DNA from: Actinacidiphila paucisporea
Lineage (GTDB): Bacteria; Actinomycetota; Actinomycetes; Streptomycetales; Streptomycetaceae
Direction: 5' to 3'
Length of the DNA: 64,000 nucleotides
Assembly: GCF_900142575.1 (NCBI RefSeq)
Contig: NZ_FRBI01000011.1
Span: 91,351 to 155,350 of the forward strand
Shown here: piece by piece, positions 10,601 to 18,152 of the stretch
Layout of the letters: every line of letters starts with the position of its first letter
How positions within the stretch are numbered: position 1 is the first letter of the stretch
Notes under the pieces: generated by a model
Seen by the model: the letters and a program-made list of their open reading frames with translations, nothing else
The model's database searches: none
What the model was told of the DNA's origin: nothing
Translations under genes and position numbers: made by a program

Positions 10601-11219
10601 GGGCGCGCTGCACCAGCCGTTCCAGGAAGACCCCGGCGGAGGAGAACCCGGCGGCCGCCGCGCGCTGCACCGGCTCCCAGGCGGCGGCCAGTTCGGCGGC
10701 CGAGTGGCAGGCGCGCATGCCGATGCCGCCACCGCCGCCAGTGGCCTTCAGCATCACCGGGTAGCCGAGCCGGCCGGCCGCGGCGAGCGCGGCGTCCAGG
10801 TCGGGGAGCAGCCCGGTGCCGGGCAGCAGGGGGACGCCGGCCGCCTCGGCGGCGGCCCGCGCGGTGTGCTTGGCGCCGAAGACGTCGAGATGCCGGGGCT
10901 CGGGGCCGACGAAGGCCAGGCCGGCGGCCTCGCAGCGGCGGGCGAAGCCCGCGTCCTCGGACAGGAACCCGTAGCCCGGGTGGATCGCCCCGGCGCCGGT
11001 GTCCGCGGCCGCGGCCAGCACCGCGTCGACGTCCAGGTAGCTGGACTTCGCCGGCGCCGGACCCAGCCGCACCGCGGTGTCGGCGAGATGGACGTGCGGG
11101 GCGCCGCGGTCGGGGTCGGAGAAGACGGCGACCGTCCGCAGGCCCATGCGCCCGGCGGTGCGGATGATCCGGGCGGCGATCTCGCCCCGGTTGGCGACCA
11201 GCAGCGTGTCGAAGGTCAT
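7653..11219 (-). CDS. Biotin-dependent urea/guanidine carboxylase
   Basis: An 1188-residue single-chain carboxylase with the standard order. The biotin carboxylase domain spans about 1-450 (ATP-grasp Gly-rich loop KATGGGGGIGM, EVNTRLQVEHPVTE). Then come the AHS2/KipA-like carboxyltransferase region from about residue 465, the AHS1/KipI-like region around 790-1000, and a C-terminal biotinyl domain with Lys1146 in LEAMKMES. It carboxylates urea or guanidine at the expense of ATP and bicarbonate. The ATG at 11219 overlaps the stop of the upstream DUF1989 gene (ATGA), indicating translational coupling. Enzymes encoded with both DUF1989 proteins have been shown in other bacteria to act on guanidine, giving carboxyguanidine. 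Guanidine is therefore my preferred substrate, but urea cannot be excluded from sequence. Confidence 0.93.
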   Translation of the reverse strand: MTFDTLLVANRGEIAARIIRTAGRMGLRTVAVFSDPDRGAPHVHLADTAVRLGPAPAKSSYLDVDAVLAAAADTGAGAIHPGYGFLSEDAGFARRCEAAGLAFVGPEPRHLDVFGAKHTARAAAEAAGVPLLPGTGLLPDLDAALAAAGRLGYPVMLKATGGGGGIGMRACHSAAELAAAWEPVQRAAAAGFSSAGVFLERLVQRARHVEVQVFGDGRGKVVTLGDRDCSLQRRHQKVLEEAPAPGLPAAVRRQLGESARALCASVGYRSAGTVEFVYDAERAEAYFLEVNTRLQVEHPVTEETHGVDLVEWMLRLAMDGTGPGEPPEPAGHAVEARIYAEDPARGHRPSAGVLTRVAFPPGVRVDTWVETGTEVTTSYDPMLAKVIAYGADRDEALDRLADALAETRVDGIETNLGLLRAALTDPDLRAATHSTATLDAVSDGSRRIDVVRAGTMTTVQDWPGRTGLWHVGVPPCGPMDDLSFRLGNEALGNGEGAAGLECTLQGPALRFSHATTVCVTGAPAPVTVDGRPVPQWEPVTVPAGAVLDVGAPQEAGLRTYVLLAGGLDVPEFLGSTATFTLGRFGGHGGRALRAADVLHGGGTADGRPVPVGLRPAIGTEWAIGAVEGPHAAPEFFTEDDIEDFYAAAWSVHFNSARTGVRLVGPKPRWARGDGGEAGLHPSNIHDTPYSVGAVDYTGDMPVLLGPDGPSLGGFVCPATVVTGQRWKLGQLRPGDTVRFVPVTEDAAAALRSSPATPPAPSRPVLGDGGVLGRAEPTAGRPAVTYRRSGDDNLLVEYGPMQLDLALRMRVHALAEHLAAQRLPGVVDLTPGIRSLQIHVDPDELPTAKLLDLVREAEDALPPTDELVVPSRTVHLPLSWDDPATREAIARYMAGVRDDAPWCPWNIEFIRRVNGLDSVEDVYRTVFDAEYLVLGLGDVYLGAPVATPLDPRHRLVTTKYNPARTWTAENSVGIGGAYLCIYGMEGPGGYQFVGRTVQVWSRRAADRQPPWLLRFFDRIRWYPVGAEELLDLRADMAAGRLQLRVEEGHFALAEHQRFLAENAGPIESFRRRQASAFAAERSAWEEAGEFARAEAVAAPAPAGSTIPVPPGGCAVEAEFAAGVWRLAVRPGDTVTAGQHLLTLEAMKMESPVTAPVAGRVASVHVTPGDQVSPGTVLLTLAPPPTSGAS

Positions 11220-11833
11220 CCGCGGGCCTCCGCAGCCTCGGGCGCGGTGACCGTCATCCGTACCGGGGTCGGGTCGAAGCCGTTGCAGGGGTTGTTGATC
11301 TGCGGGCAGTTGGAGACCAGGACCAGTACGTCGGTCTCGGCCCGCAGGGTCACTTCGAGGCCGGGCGCGGAGCGGCCGTCCACGATGCCGAGGGTGCCGT
11401 CGTCCTCCACGGGGACGTTCATGTACCAGTTGACGTTGCTCACCAGGTCGCGCTTGCCGAGGCCCCAACGGGCGCCTTCGGCTAGGAAGTTGTCTACGCA
11501 GGCGTGCTGCGACCAGGTGTGGTGGCCGTAGCGGAGGGTGTTGGACTCCTTGGAGCAGGCGCCGGCGATGGTGTCGTGCCCGCCGCAGCCGTCGGCGACG
11601 ACCGTCATCAGTGCCGTGTGCTCGTCGGACAGCAGCACGCTGCCGGCGGTCAGGAAGATGTTGCCCTGCGCCTGGATGGTGTCGGGGGCGCTGTAGCGCA
11701 CGGCGGTGTCGTGGGCGTCGTAGACGAGGAAGTCCACCGCCTGGTTGCCGTGCAGGTCGGTGATGGTGAGCAGGCCTCCGGCCGGGATCACCGCGGACCA
11801 GGGCGCGCGTGCGGGTACGGTCGCGGTCGTCAT
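11216..11833 (-). CDS. DUF1989 protein, urea-carboxylase-associated protein 2 (likely carboxyguanidine deiminase subunit)
   Basis: A 205-residue DUF1989 protein of the urea-amidolyase-associated type 2 group. Recognisable segments include DLHGNQAVDFLVYDAHD, a Cys/His-rich patch (VVADGCGGHDTIAGACS) likely to bind metal, and NVNWYMNVPV near the end. In guanidine-degrading bacteria the two DUF1989 subunits form a deiminase that turns carboxyguanidine into allophanate, the substrate of the hydrolase encoded downstream. The start at 11833 sits in an ATGA overlap with the preceding gene, and its stop overlaps the start of the carboxylase. The three cistrons are therefore tightly coupled. The function is inferred from family and context. 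Confidence 0.88.
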   Translation of the reverse strand: MTTATVPARAPWSAVIPAGGLLTITDLHGNQAVDFLVYDAHDTAVRYSAPDTIQAQGNIFLTAGSVLLSDEHTALMTVVADGCGGHDTIAGACSKESNTLRYGHHTWSQHACVDNFLAEGARWGLGKRDLVSNVNWYMNVPVEDDGTLGIVDGRSAPGLEVTLRAETDVLVLVSNCPQINNPCNGFDPTPVRMTVTAPEAAEARG

Positions 11834-12627
11834 CACAGCCCCCTGGCGGTGAGGTGGTCGGCGGTGTTGGCGAACGCCCTGCCGCTCTCGGGCGTGGCGT
11901 CCCACAGCGGGTCCCCGGGGCCGGTCGGCGCGCCGGGCTTGGCCCGTACCTCCAACGGCCCGCACACGTAGGCCTCACGCGGGTCCAGCGGGTGCGGCAC
12001 GTTCGCCAGCAGCACGGTCAGCGGCTGCTCGGCGCGCAGGGTCACCGCGGCTCCCGGCCCCGCGGAGCCGATGAACTCCAGCGAACCGTCGGTGTCGACC
12101 CGCACGCCCTGGAAGAACGACAGCGACGGTGGCAGGTCGCGCGGCTCCAACCCCTGCTTGGCCCCGGCCAGTTTGAACAGCTCGCGCCCGGCGGGGGACG
12201 CGCCCTGCGGCGAACCGTCCCCGTAGCGCGCGGTGTTGCGCGCCGCCGACGACGTACCGCACAGCGTGTCGTGCCGGCCGCTGGTGTCGGCGATCAGCGA
12301 GGCGAGCACCCGGCCCTGGTCGGACAGCAGCAGCCGGCCCGCGCCCAGGTAGGCGTTCCACTGCACCTTCACCGTGTCGGCGACGTTCAGCCGCTCCCAC
12401 GGGCGGCCCTCGGCGAACAGCAGCAGATGCGCGCACGCGGTGCCGGTCGGGTCGGCGAGCCGCAACTCGGTGCCGCGGGCCAGCACCTTGTGCGTGTAGT
12501 TGCCGCCCGCCACCGTCTCGGCCCACACCAGCCCGTCGGGCGCCGGCACCAGCGGCATCGCGGCCGCCCGCTTGCCGCCCTGCGCCCGGGCATGGTCCCT
12601 GGCGCCGTACGTCGTCCCTGTCGCCAC
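11833..12627 (-). CDS. DUF1989 protein, urea-carboxylase-associated protein 1 (likely carboxyguanidine deiminase subunit)
   Basis: A 264-residue DUF1989 paralogue and first gene of the leftward carboxylase operon. It shares the family core (TVAGGNYTHKVLARGTELRLADPTG near the start, then TSGRHDTLCGTSSA in the metal-site region) but has a longer C-terminus than its partner. The GTG at 12627 has a GGGAGG site about 4 bases upstream. The palindromic operator at 12640-12661 lies immediately before that site, so a bound repressor would block the promoter. It ends in an ATGA overlap with the second DUF1989 gene. The presence of both DUF1989 types argues for guanidine rather than plain urea use. Confidence 0.88.
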   Translation of the reverse strand: MATGTTYGARDHARAQGGKRAAAMPLVPAPDGLVWAETVAGGNYTHKVLARGTELRLADPTGTACAHLLLFAEGRPWERLNVADTVKVQWNAYLGAGRLLLSDQGRVLASLIADTSGRHDTLCGTSSAARNTARYGDGSPQGASPAGRELFKLAGAKQGLEPRDLPPSLSFFQGVRVDTDGSLEFIGSAGPGAAVTLRAEQPLTVLLANVPHPLDPREAYVCGPLEVRAKPGAPTGPGDPLWDATPESGRAFANTADHLTARGL

Positions 12628-12639
12628 GGTGCACCTCCC

Positions 12640-12661
12640 ATTTCTGTCGTGCGACAGAAAT
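12640..12661. promoter_or_regulatory. Perfect palindromic operator in front of the carboxylase operon
   Basis: Two perfect 10-base arms (left arm ATTTCTGTCG, right arm its exact complement) flank a TG centre, 13 bases upstream of the first operon gene and between it and the divergent TetR gene. Read leftward, the sequence TAATTT overlapping the arm could be a -10 hexamer, so binding would occlude RNA polymerase. A 22-base site differing only in the two centre bases and one arm base recurs at 17908-17929, and both copies are followed by the same TAGG. The divergent TetR protein is the obvious candidate binder. Confidence 0.82.
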
Positions 12662-12770
12662 TAGGCGGCGGCGAATTCCGGTCCGTTGCCCGCGTGTTGC
12701 GCCCGGGTTACCGGCCGCTCACGGCCGCCGCCCCTGCTCGTACGGTCGGCCGCTGTGCGACGATCACGAG

Positions 12771-13382
12771 GTGACCATCAGCGGACGCCGTGTCGGACGG
12801 CCCAGGGCGCAGCCGCGGCCCGACAACGGGATGAGCCCCAAGCAGGAACTCCTCGCGGCGGCCGCCGAACTGTTCACCACCCGCGGCTACACCGCCACCA
12901 CCACCCGGGCGGTCGCCGAACGCGCCGGGATGCGGCAGGCGTCGATGTACCACTACGTCGGCGGCAAGGAGGACCTGCTCGCCGACCTGCTCGAAGGCAC
13001 GGTGACCCCGTCCCTGGCCCTCGCCCGCGCCCTGCTGGCCGACCGGTCCCGCCCCGCCGAGCGCCGCCTGTGGGAACTGGCCGGCGCGGACGTCGAACTC
13101 CTCTGCGCAGGACCGTACAACCTCGGCGCCCTCTACCTCCTCCCCGAGGTGCGGGCCCCCCGCTTCGCCCCCTTCCGCGAGGCGCGCGCCGACCTCAAGT
13201 CGGCCTACGCCGCCCTGCTCGCCGCCACGTCGGCCGGCGCGGCCCTCCCCCCGGACGAGCTCGCCGTGCGCGCCGACCTGCTCTTCGCCCTGATCGAGGG
13301 CGTCATCCTCATCCCCCGCCCCCCGGCTCCGACGCTCGCCACCGCCACGGCCGACGCCGCCCTCCGCGTGGCCGGCTGCTGA
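12771..13382 (+). CDS. TetR family transcriptional regulator, putative repressor of the urea/guanidine regulon
   Basis: A 203-residue TetR protein. The N-terminal helix-turn-helix is typical: KQELLAAAAELFTTRGYTAT, then TRAVAERAGMRQASMYHYVGGKEDLL (about residues 24-70). The rest is the all-helical ligand-binding domain. It is divergent from the DUF1989-carboxylase operon with the perfect palindrome between them, the classic arrangement for a local repressor. The GTG at 12771 has almost no ribosome site; an internal ATG at 12831 just before the HTH is a possible alternative start. The ligand is unknown; guanidine, urea or a pathway intermediate would fit. Confidence 0.85.
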   Translation: MTISGRRVGRPRAQPRPDNGMSPKQELLAAAAELFTTRGYTATTTRAVAERAGMRQASMYHYVGGKEDLLADLLEGTVTPSLALARALLADRSRPAERRLWELAGADVELLCAGPYNLGALYLLPEVRAPRFAPFREARADLKSAYAALLAATSAGAALPPDELAVRADLLFALIEGVILIPRPPAPTLATATADAALRVAGC

Positions 13383-13565
13383 CCGCGCCCCTGCCGGGCC
13401 GCACGCGTGTTTCCCCGCACCTCGGGGTGCTCGGCTCTGCCGCGGGGACGGGCCACCAGGGCCGCGGGTGATCGACCAGCGCCGCCGACGCCGGGTATCG
13501 CGGCGAAGGCCTCGCCCTGAGGCAGGGCCACGCGTGTGGGAATCCCGACCACGGGATCCCTTCTC

Positions 13566-13772
13566 CTACCGGTCAGTTCGGTCGGCTCGCTTCGTGATGA
13601 GCCGGAGCCTCGCCGGGTCGAGGGCCTTCCACTCACCCGGGCCACGCAGCGGACGGAGCAGGTACGTGCCGTCGCTGCGTACGTCGGAGAGGGTCGCGTT
13701 GCGCCCGGTGGCGGGGTCGTGGACCAGATCGCCGACCCACGGTCGCGCTGGTATGGATTCCTCGTGGGTCAC
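13566..13772 (-). CDS. Small hypothetical protein
   Basis: About 68 residues, starting at the GTG at 13772 in a GTGA overlap with the stop of the ATP-binding protein gene upstream. It is rich in short charged segments (VGDLVHDPATGRNATLSDV, GEWKALDPARLRLIT). No signal peptide or membrane span is seen. Small proteins of this kind commonly follow RsbW-like ATP-binding genes in streptomycetes, beside XRE-type regulators. The pattern suggests a regulatory accessory, but the function is unknown. A longer in-frame start at 13838 would overlap the upstream gene more than is likely. Confidence 0.65.
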   Translation of the reverse strand: MTHEESIPARPWVGDLVHDPATGRNATLSDVRSDGTYLLRPLRGPGEWKALDPARLRLITKRADRTDR

Positions 13773-14188
13773 GCCGGCTCCCCGCTCTTCAGGACGCCCC
13801 ACACCCGCTTGCCGAATGGCATCTCGTCGGTACCCCACTGCTCGGTCAGGACCTCAACGAGCGCCAGGCCGCGTCCGCGTTCCGCGTATTCGTCCGCGTT
13901 TCGGCGTTCGGGGCGGATCGTTGAGCGGTCCACGACGTCGATGCGTACGAGGCCCGGTGTCGGGCGGCTGATGGACACCCGGATGAAGTGACCCGGGGTG
14001 TGTTGTGCGGCATTGGCGACCAGCTCTGTGACGACAAGGGCGCTGTCATCTTCCAAGCCCTCAAGTCCCCAGGCGCATAAAGCGATGCGCACCAGTTGCC
14101 GGGCCTTCTCGGCGCTCTCGACGGCGCACGGCAGAGTCTGCGTGTATCCGGGATGTCCTTGGGGATGTGCGACGGTGCTCACGGGCAT
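13769..14188 (-). CDS. ATP-binding protein of the RsbW/anti-sigma serine kinase type
   Basis: A 139-residue single-domain GHKL ATPase. The N-box is seen in VVTELVANAAQH (about 49-60), and the G-box in RGRGLALVEVLTEQWG (about 103-118). Such proteins bind sigma factors or act as serine kinases in partner-switching modules. More than a score are typical in Streptomyces, often beside whiJ-like XRE regulators. It is divergent from the XRE-TPR regulator at 14340 and overlaps the following small gene by four bases. The target is unknown. Confidence 0.83.
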   Translation of the reverse strand: MPVSTVAHPQGHPGYTQTLPCAVESAEKARQLVRIALCAWGLEGLEDDSALVVTELVANAAQHTPGHFIRVSISRPTPGLVRIDVVDRSTIRPERRNADEYAERGRGLALVEVLTEQWGTDEMPFGKRVWGVLKSGEPA

Positions 14189-14339
14189 CAGGACCTCGGT
14201 CGGTATGGATGGGCCTGATCCAGTGAACGAGTCCTGACCTGTGCTGGGGAGGAAATATGGCTCCGGTCCGCAGTCGGCGCCACCGGAAATTCCGGTCGTT
14301 CGCTACTACGGAGGCGTACTGAATGGCTACTTTGGGTCA

Positions 14340-15608
14340 GTGGAGCCGAACCGGGACCTCATCAGCGCCTTCGACGAGGCGGGCTTCACCCAGGCCGAGT
14401 TGGCCGAGGCGGTGAACGACTGGTTACGACGGCGCGGCCACGCGGGGACCGTCAGCGACCGGACCGTTCGGCACTGGCTGACCGGAAGGACCCGCTGGCC
14501 TCACCCACGTCAACGGGAGGCGTTGGGGGCAGTATTCGGTTGCGCTGCGGAGGAGTTGGGATTCAGCCCTCCGGCGAGGCCCCGCACTCCCGACGCATCC
14601 CCGGAGCCACCCGTGAGGCGACGCGACTTCATCACCGCAACCACCGGTACGGCGGCGGCCGTCGCCACGCCGGGCATCGTGAGCCGGCCGCACCAGGTCG
14701 GCATCACCGATGTGGTTCGGCTCCGCACCGGCCTCGACGATCTGATGGCCCTCGACGACACCCGGGGCGGCCACGAGTCCCTTGAGCAGTCCGCTCTGTC
14801 CGGGGCGGCAGAGGCCCTGAGAATGCAGAGCCAGGCGGCCTCCCAGCGCATCCGACGGCGGCTCTTCAGCGTGGCGGCCGACTTCACCGCCACGGCGGCC
14901 TGGTCCGCTCTGGACGCCCGGCACTCCGACCGTGCCGAGCAGCACCTCCATCGGGCGCTGTATCTGGCAGGCATGGCCCAGGACTCGGTGGTCGAACTGA
15001 GGGTCTGGAATTCCTACGCGATGCTCGCGCATCAGCGTCAGCACTACGTCCACGCGGTGGACTCCGCCCAGGCCGCTCAGGCCACGGCAGTCGCCCGTAG
15101 GGACCCGCTGTTCGCGTCTCTGGCCCATGCCAGGACGGCCGTAGGACACTCGAACCTTGATGATCGGCAGGCGGCCCTGCGGTCTCTGGGGTACGCCCAG
15201 GAGGCTCTGGCGAAGGCCGACTCCACCCAGCCCCGTCCGAGCTGGATCGCCTTCTACGGCCTGGCTGAGCTGAACGCCGTCACCGCCATCGTCCGAGACC
15301 GGATCGGAGACCCGGCGGGGGCCGAAGCCGCCTCGCATCGGGCGCTCTCCGCGATCCCCGAGCATTTCCGCAGGAATCGGGCACTGGCAACCACGCGACT
15401 CGCGCTGTCGCAGCTCCACCAGCGGGAGGCTGACCTGGCCTGCGACACGGCGGCCTCCGCCTTCACCCTGATGACCGGTAGCCCGATCCCCGGCAGGATG
15501 AGGTCACTGCTCGGCGACTTTTACCGCGACTTGATCACCCTGGCGCCGAAGTCCCCGACCGCGCGAGAGTGGGGCGACCGCTACCGACTCGAATGGAGGC
15601 GTGCATGA
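14340..15608 (+). CDS. XRE-type HTH regulator with TPR-like C-terminal domain
   Basis: About 422 residues from the GTG at 14340. The N-terminal helix-turn-helix (LISAFDEAGFTQAELAEAVNDWL, then TVSDRTVRHWLTGRTRWP) is followed by a proline-rich linker and a twin-Arg-like stretch (RRRDFITATTGTAAAVATPG). A long all-helical, TPR-like region completes it. I prefer 14340 because the homologous fold begins there; an in-frame GTG at 14241 would add 33 residues. The gene shares its promoter region with the divergent anti-sigma-type gene, and its stop overlaps the acetyltransferase start (ATGA). GC at third positions is slightly lower than in flanking genes, consistent with later acquisition. Confidence 0.8.
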   Translation: MEPNRDLISAFDEAGFTQAELAEAVNDWLRRRGHAGTVSDRTVRHWLTGRTRWPHPRQREALGAVFGCAAEELGFSPPARPRTPDASPEPPVRRRDFITATTGTAAAVATPGIVSRPHQVGITDVVRLRTGLDDLMALDDTRGGHESLEQSALSGAAEALRMQSQAASQRIRRRLFSVAADFTATAAWSALDARHSDRAEQHLHRALYLAGMAQDSVVELRVWNSYAMLAHQRQHYVHAVDSAQAAQATAVARRDPLFASLAHARTAVGHSNLDDRQAALRSLGYAQEALAKADSTQPRPSWIAFYGLAELNAVTAIVRDRIGDPAGAEAASHRALSAIPEHFRRNRALATTRLALSQLHQREADLACDTAASAFTLMTGSPIPGRMRSLLGDFYRDLITLAPKSPTAREWGDRYRLEWRRA

Positions 15609-16129
15609 CGACCCCCATCCTCGACGTGCGTCATTACACCCACGACGACCTGGCATTGATACGGCAGACGATCCTCGACATCCATGCCGACGCCTACGCG
15701 GAGAACATGACCGAGTTCGATGAACGGTTCCCCTGGTTCGTGGACCACTGGGGCGGCAACCCCGGCTTCGCCTGCGTGATCGCGTATGACGGGGAGCAGG
15801 CGGTCGGCTTCGCGTACGGAGCCCCGGCGACCCCTGGGCGTGAGTGGTGGCGCGAGCACCTCGACCCCGCGCCGGAAAAGCAACGGACGTTCTCGTACTC
15901 CGAGCTGGCCGTCCACCCGTACTGGCGGAAGAAGGGCGTCGCAGACCGCCTCTCCCGCGTACTGATGGACGGTCGGGACGAAGACTTGGCGGTGCTGCTT
16001 GTGGACGTCGAGCACCCCCGGGTCCAGGCCCTGTACGAGTCCTGGGGGTATCGGAAGGTCGGCGAGCGTCAACCGTTCCCCGACTCACCGGTGTACGCCG
16101 TGATGCTGGTCGAGCTGCCGTTGCCGTGA
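15605..16129 (+). CDS. GNAT family N-acetyltransferase
   Basis: A 174-residue acetyltransferase of the GCN5-related fold. Motif A is seen as FSYSELAVHPYWRKKGVADRL (acetyl-CoA pyrophosphate loop) and motif B as VQALYESWGYRKVGE near the C-terminus. The ATG at 15605 is preceded by GGAGG and overlaps the stop of the XRE-TPR gene, so the two are translationally coupled and probably act together. The substrate is unknown. It is the last gene of the four-gene cassette that separates the TetR regulator from the permease carrying the same operator. Confidence 0.85.
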   Translation: MTTPILDVRHYTHDDLALIRQTILDIHADAYAENMTEFDERFPWFVDHWGGNPGFACVIAYDGEQAVGFAYGAPATPGREWWREHLDPAPEKQRTFSYSELAVHPYWRKKGVADRLSRVLMDGRDEDLAVLLVDVEHPRVQALYESWGYRKVGERQPFPDSPVYAVMLVELPLP

Positions 16130-16244
16130 TTGCTGCCATGCGGCTCACGCGGCGACCGCCGGTACGTGCTTCGCCCTGGCGCGCTTCGCCGTTTCGGCCG
16201 GGGTGCGGCTGGACTTCGAAAACGGCCGCCTGATCCGGCGTCGA

Positions 16245-16280
16245 CGTGGTCCCGGGTCCGGAAGAGGATCCGGGACCACG
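16245..16280. terminator. Hairpin between convergent genes
   Basis: A 15-base stem with one mismatch (left arm CGTGGTCCCGGGTCC, right arm at 16266-16280) closes a 6-base loop. It lies between the convergent acetyltransferase and permease genes, where a bidirectional factor-independent terminator is expected. There is no T-run, as is common in streptomycetes. Confidence 0.65.
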
Positions 16281-16338
16281 CGGACAAGCTGCCCGCCGCG
16301 GCGAAGTGGACAACGAGCGGGTGTCCGCGAAGCAGGCG

Positions 16339-17886
16339 CTACGGCGTCGGCGACGCGACCGCCGATGGCGCCGCCTCCTGCGAGGCCGAGCGCCCTCGCA
16401 GCGCCCGCCAGGAGAAGCCCGCCACCAGTGCCGCGCCCAGGAAGAGCAGGGTGAACCACTGGAAGTACCAGTGCGTGCCCGAGGGGTCGTACACCGCGGC
16501 GCGGGGCCAGGCGAGGTTGACGGTCATCACCAGGCCGTAGAGGAGGGCGGCCGCGTTGACCGGGACGCCCCAGCGGCCGAGGGAGAAGACGGGGGCGCCG
16601 GACTCGTCCGTCGCGGGGGGAAGGGGCGCGCGCAGGCGGCGGAGCAGGAGCGGGCCGGTGACCATGGAGTAGGCGAGGTAGAGCATCACGATGCAGGTGG
16701 TGCCGATGGCCAGCCACGCCTCGGGCGAGGCGAAGGCGATCAGCAGCAGCGCCGCGGACAGCACGCCGACGGCCAGGGCGGGGGCGTAGGGCTGGCCGGT
16801 GCGGGGGGAGACGCGGGAGAGGGTCGGGGAGAAGGGGAGCGCGCGGTCGCGGGCCATGGAGAAGAGCATCCGGGTCGCCGACGTCTGGATCGCCAGGGTG
16901 GCGACCGCGACCGCGACGGCCACGTCGCAGAGCAGGGCGCGCCCGACGCCGCTGCCGAGCCGGCTGGTGAGCACGTAGGACAGGCCGTCCGTGCCGAGCC
17001 GGCCGTCGGTCAGGCTGGGGGCGGCCAGCAGCGCGGCCAGCACGAGCAGGGAGGCCAGCAGGCCGGCCGCGGTCAGGGCGGTGAGGATGGTGCGCGGGGC
17101 GACCCGCCGCGGGTGGCGGGTCTCCTCGCTCATCTCGCCGGCGCTGTCGAAGCCGATCATGACGTAGGCCGCGGCGAACGAGCCGACCAGCAGGGCCGAT
17201 CCGCCGCCCCCGGTGTGCACGGTGACCGCGGGGGAGCGGTCGGCGTGGGTGAACAGCAGCACGATGATGAGGACGGCGCCGGCGATCTCCGCGGTCACGC
17301 CGATCCGGTTGACCAGCGACATGACCTTGTTGTCCAGCAGGTTCACCACCGTGGTGAGCACCAGCAGCACGATGCCGAGCAGTGCCGCGTTGGCCGCGCC
17401 GTCCGAGGAGACCGGTGAGGTGTCGGTGCCGATCAGCTGGAAGCCGGACCAGACCGCGGGCAGCACCACCTGGAGCGCCAGCGCCGCCGCGGCGACGACC
17501 ACGATCTGGCCGAGCACCATGATCCAGCCGGCGTACCAGCCGAAGACGGCGTTGCTGAGCCGGCTGGACCACTGGTAGATGGCCCCCGAGATCGGGTAGC
17601 GGGCGGCGAGTTCGGCGAAGCACGCGGCGACCAGCAGCTGGCCGATCAGGACGGCGGGCCAGGTCCAGAAGAAGCGCGGGCCGCCGAAGGAGTAGCCGAA
17701 GGCGAAGAACTGGAAGACGGTGGTCAGCACCGAGATGAAGGAGAAGCCGGCCGCGAAGGACGCGTAGCGGCCGAGGCTGCGGTGCAGTTCCTGGCGGTAG
17801 CCGAAGTCCGCGAGTCCCGCGGTGTCCTCGGTGCCGTGCTGGTCCGGCGGTTGCGAACGGGCGTCCGATGGTGCGGTGGCGGTCAT
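16339..17886 (-). CDS. APC superfamily permease, putative urea/guanidine-pathway transporter
   Basis: A 515-residue membrane protein with about 12 hydrophobic spans of the amino acid-polyamine-organocation superfamily. It has the N-terminal motif FGYRQELHRSLGRYASFAAGFSF and the conserved GFDSAGEMSEETRHPRRVAP loop seen in GABA/amino acid permeases. APC permeases of this group are often encoded with urea carboxylases. Here the gene lies 5 kb from the carboxylase operon, but its upstream region carries almost the same palindrome (17908-17929). That is good evidence that it belongs to the same regulon and imports the nitrogen substrate. The ATG at 17886 begins about 20 bases inside that operator. 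Substrate is inferred, not shown. Confidence 0.88.
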   Translation of the reverse strand: MTATAPSDARSQPPDQHGTEDTAGLADFGYRQELHRSLGRYASFAAGFSFISVLTTVFQFFAFGYSFGGPRFFWTWPAVLIGQLLVAACFAELAARYPISGAIYQWSSRLSNAVFGWYAGWIMVLGQIVVVAAAALALQVVLPAVWSGFQLIGTDTSPVSSDGAANAALLGIVLLVLTTVVNLLDNKVMSLVNRIGVTAEIAGAVLIIVLLFTHADRSPAVTVHTGGGGSALLVGSFAAAYVMIGFDSAGEMSEETRHPRRVAPRTILTALTAAGLLASLLVLAALLAAPSLTDGRLGTDGLSYVLTSRLGSGVGRALLCDVAVAVAVATLAIQTSATRMLFSMARDRALPFSPTLSRVSPRTGQPYAPALAVGVLSAALLLIAFASPEAWLAIGTTCIVMLYLAYSMVTGPLLLRRLRAPLPPATDESGAPVFSLGRWGVPVNAAALLYGLVMTVNLAWPRAAVYDPSGTHWYFQWFTLLFLGAALVAGFSWRALRGRSASQEAAPSAVASPTP

Positions 17887-17907
17887 GGGCCGGCCCCTTA
17901 GGTCGGT

Positions 17908-17929
17908 ATTCCTGTCGATCGACAGAAAT
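17908..17929. promoter_or_regulatory. Second copy of the TetR-type palindrome, upstream of the APC permease
   Basis: Left arm ATTCCTGTCG and right arm CGACAGAAAT flank an AT centre. This matches the carboxylase-operon operator at 12640-12661 in 19 of 22 positions, with the right arm and the following TAGG identical. It sits 21 bases upstream of the permease start in the same orientation relative to the gene. Two such long matching palindromes in 5 kb are most simply explained by one shared repressor. Confidence 0.8.
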
Positions 17930-18066
17930 TAGGGAGCCGGTGTTTCAGTCGAATGACGTGACCGTGTCCGGCACGGGCCGAAGTGCTCACGTGGCCCGTA
18001 CGGCCTCCCTGCTTGCCCTTACGTCCCCGCGGCCCCTCGCGTGCGCTGTACGCTGGCGCCGAAATT

Positions 18067-18080
18067 CGCGATACATCGCG
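18067..18080. promoter_or_regulatory. Inverted repeat in the PadR promoter region
   Basis: CGCGAT-AC-ATCGCG, two perfect 6-base arms, lies 73 bases before the PadR start, with a further related GCGATAT...GGATATACGG stretch at about 18101-18128. PadR proteins usually autoregulate through such sites. The assignment is inference from position. Confidence 0.45.
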
Positions 18081-18152
18081 GTTGCCTGATTCCCGCAAAC
18101 GCGATATGTTCGGCTACGGATATACGGTAGCGAGCATGGCGAGGTGAGAACG

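Noticed and set aside
12628..12770. Guanidine-I riboswitch in the leader of the DUF1989-carboxylase operon
   Set aside because: Only about 12 bases separate the operator from the start codon and no conserved riboswitch core was seen further upstream. Control by the palindrome is the simpler reading.
14323..14340. ATG at 14323 with a good GGAGG site as start of the XRE-type regulator
   Set aside because: It is out of frame with the helix-turn-helix and TPR-like coding sequence, and its own frame gives no recognisable protein.
16130..16244. Possible gene remnant between the acetyltransferase and the terminator hairpin
   Set aside because: The short open frames here have no start signal or recognisable motif.
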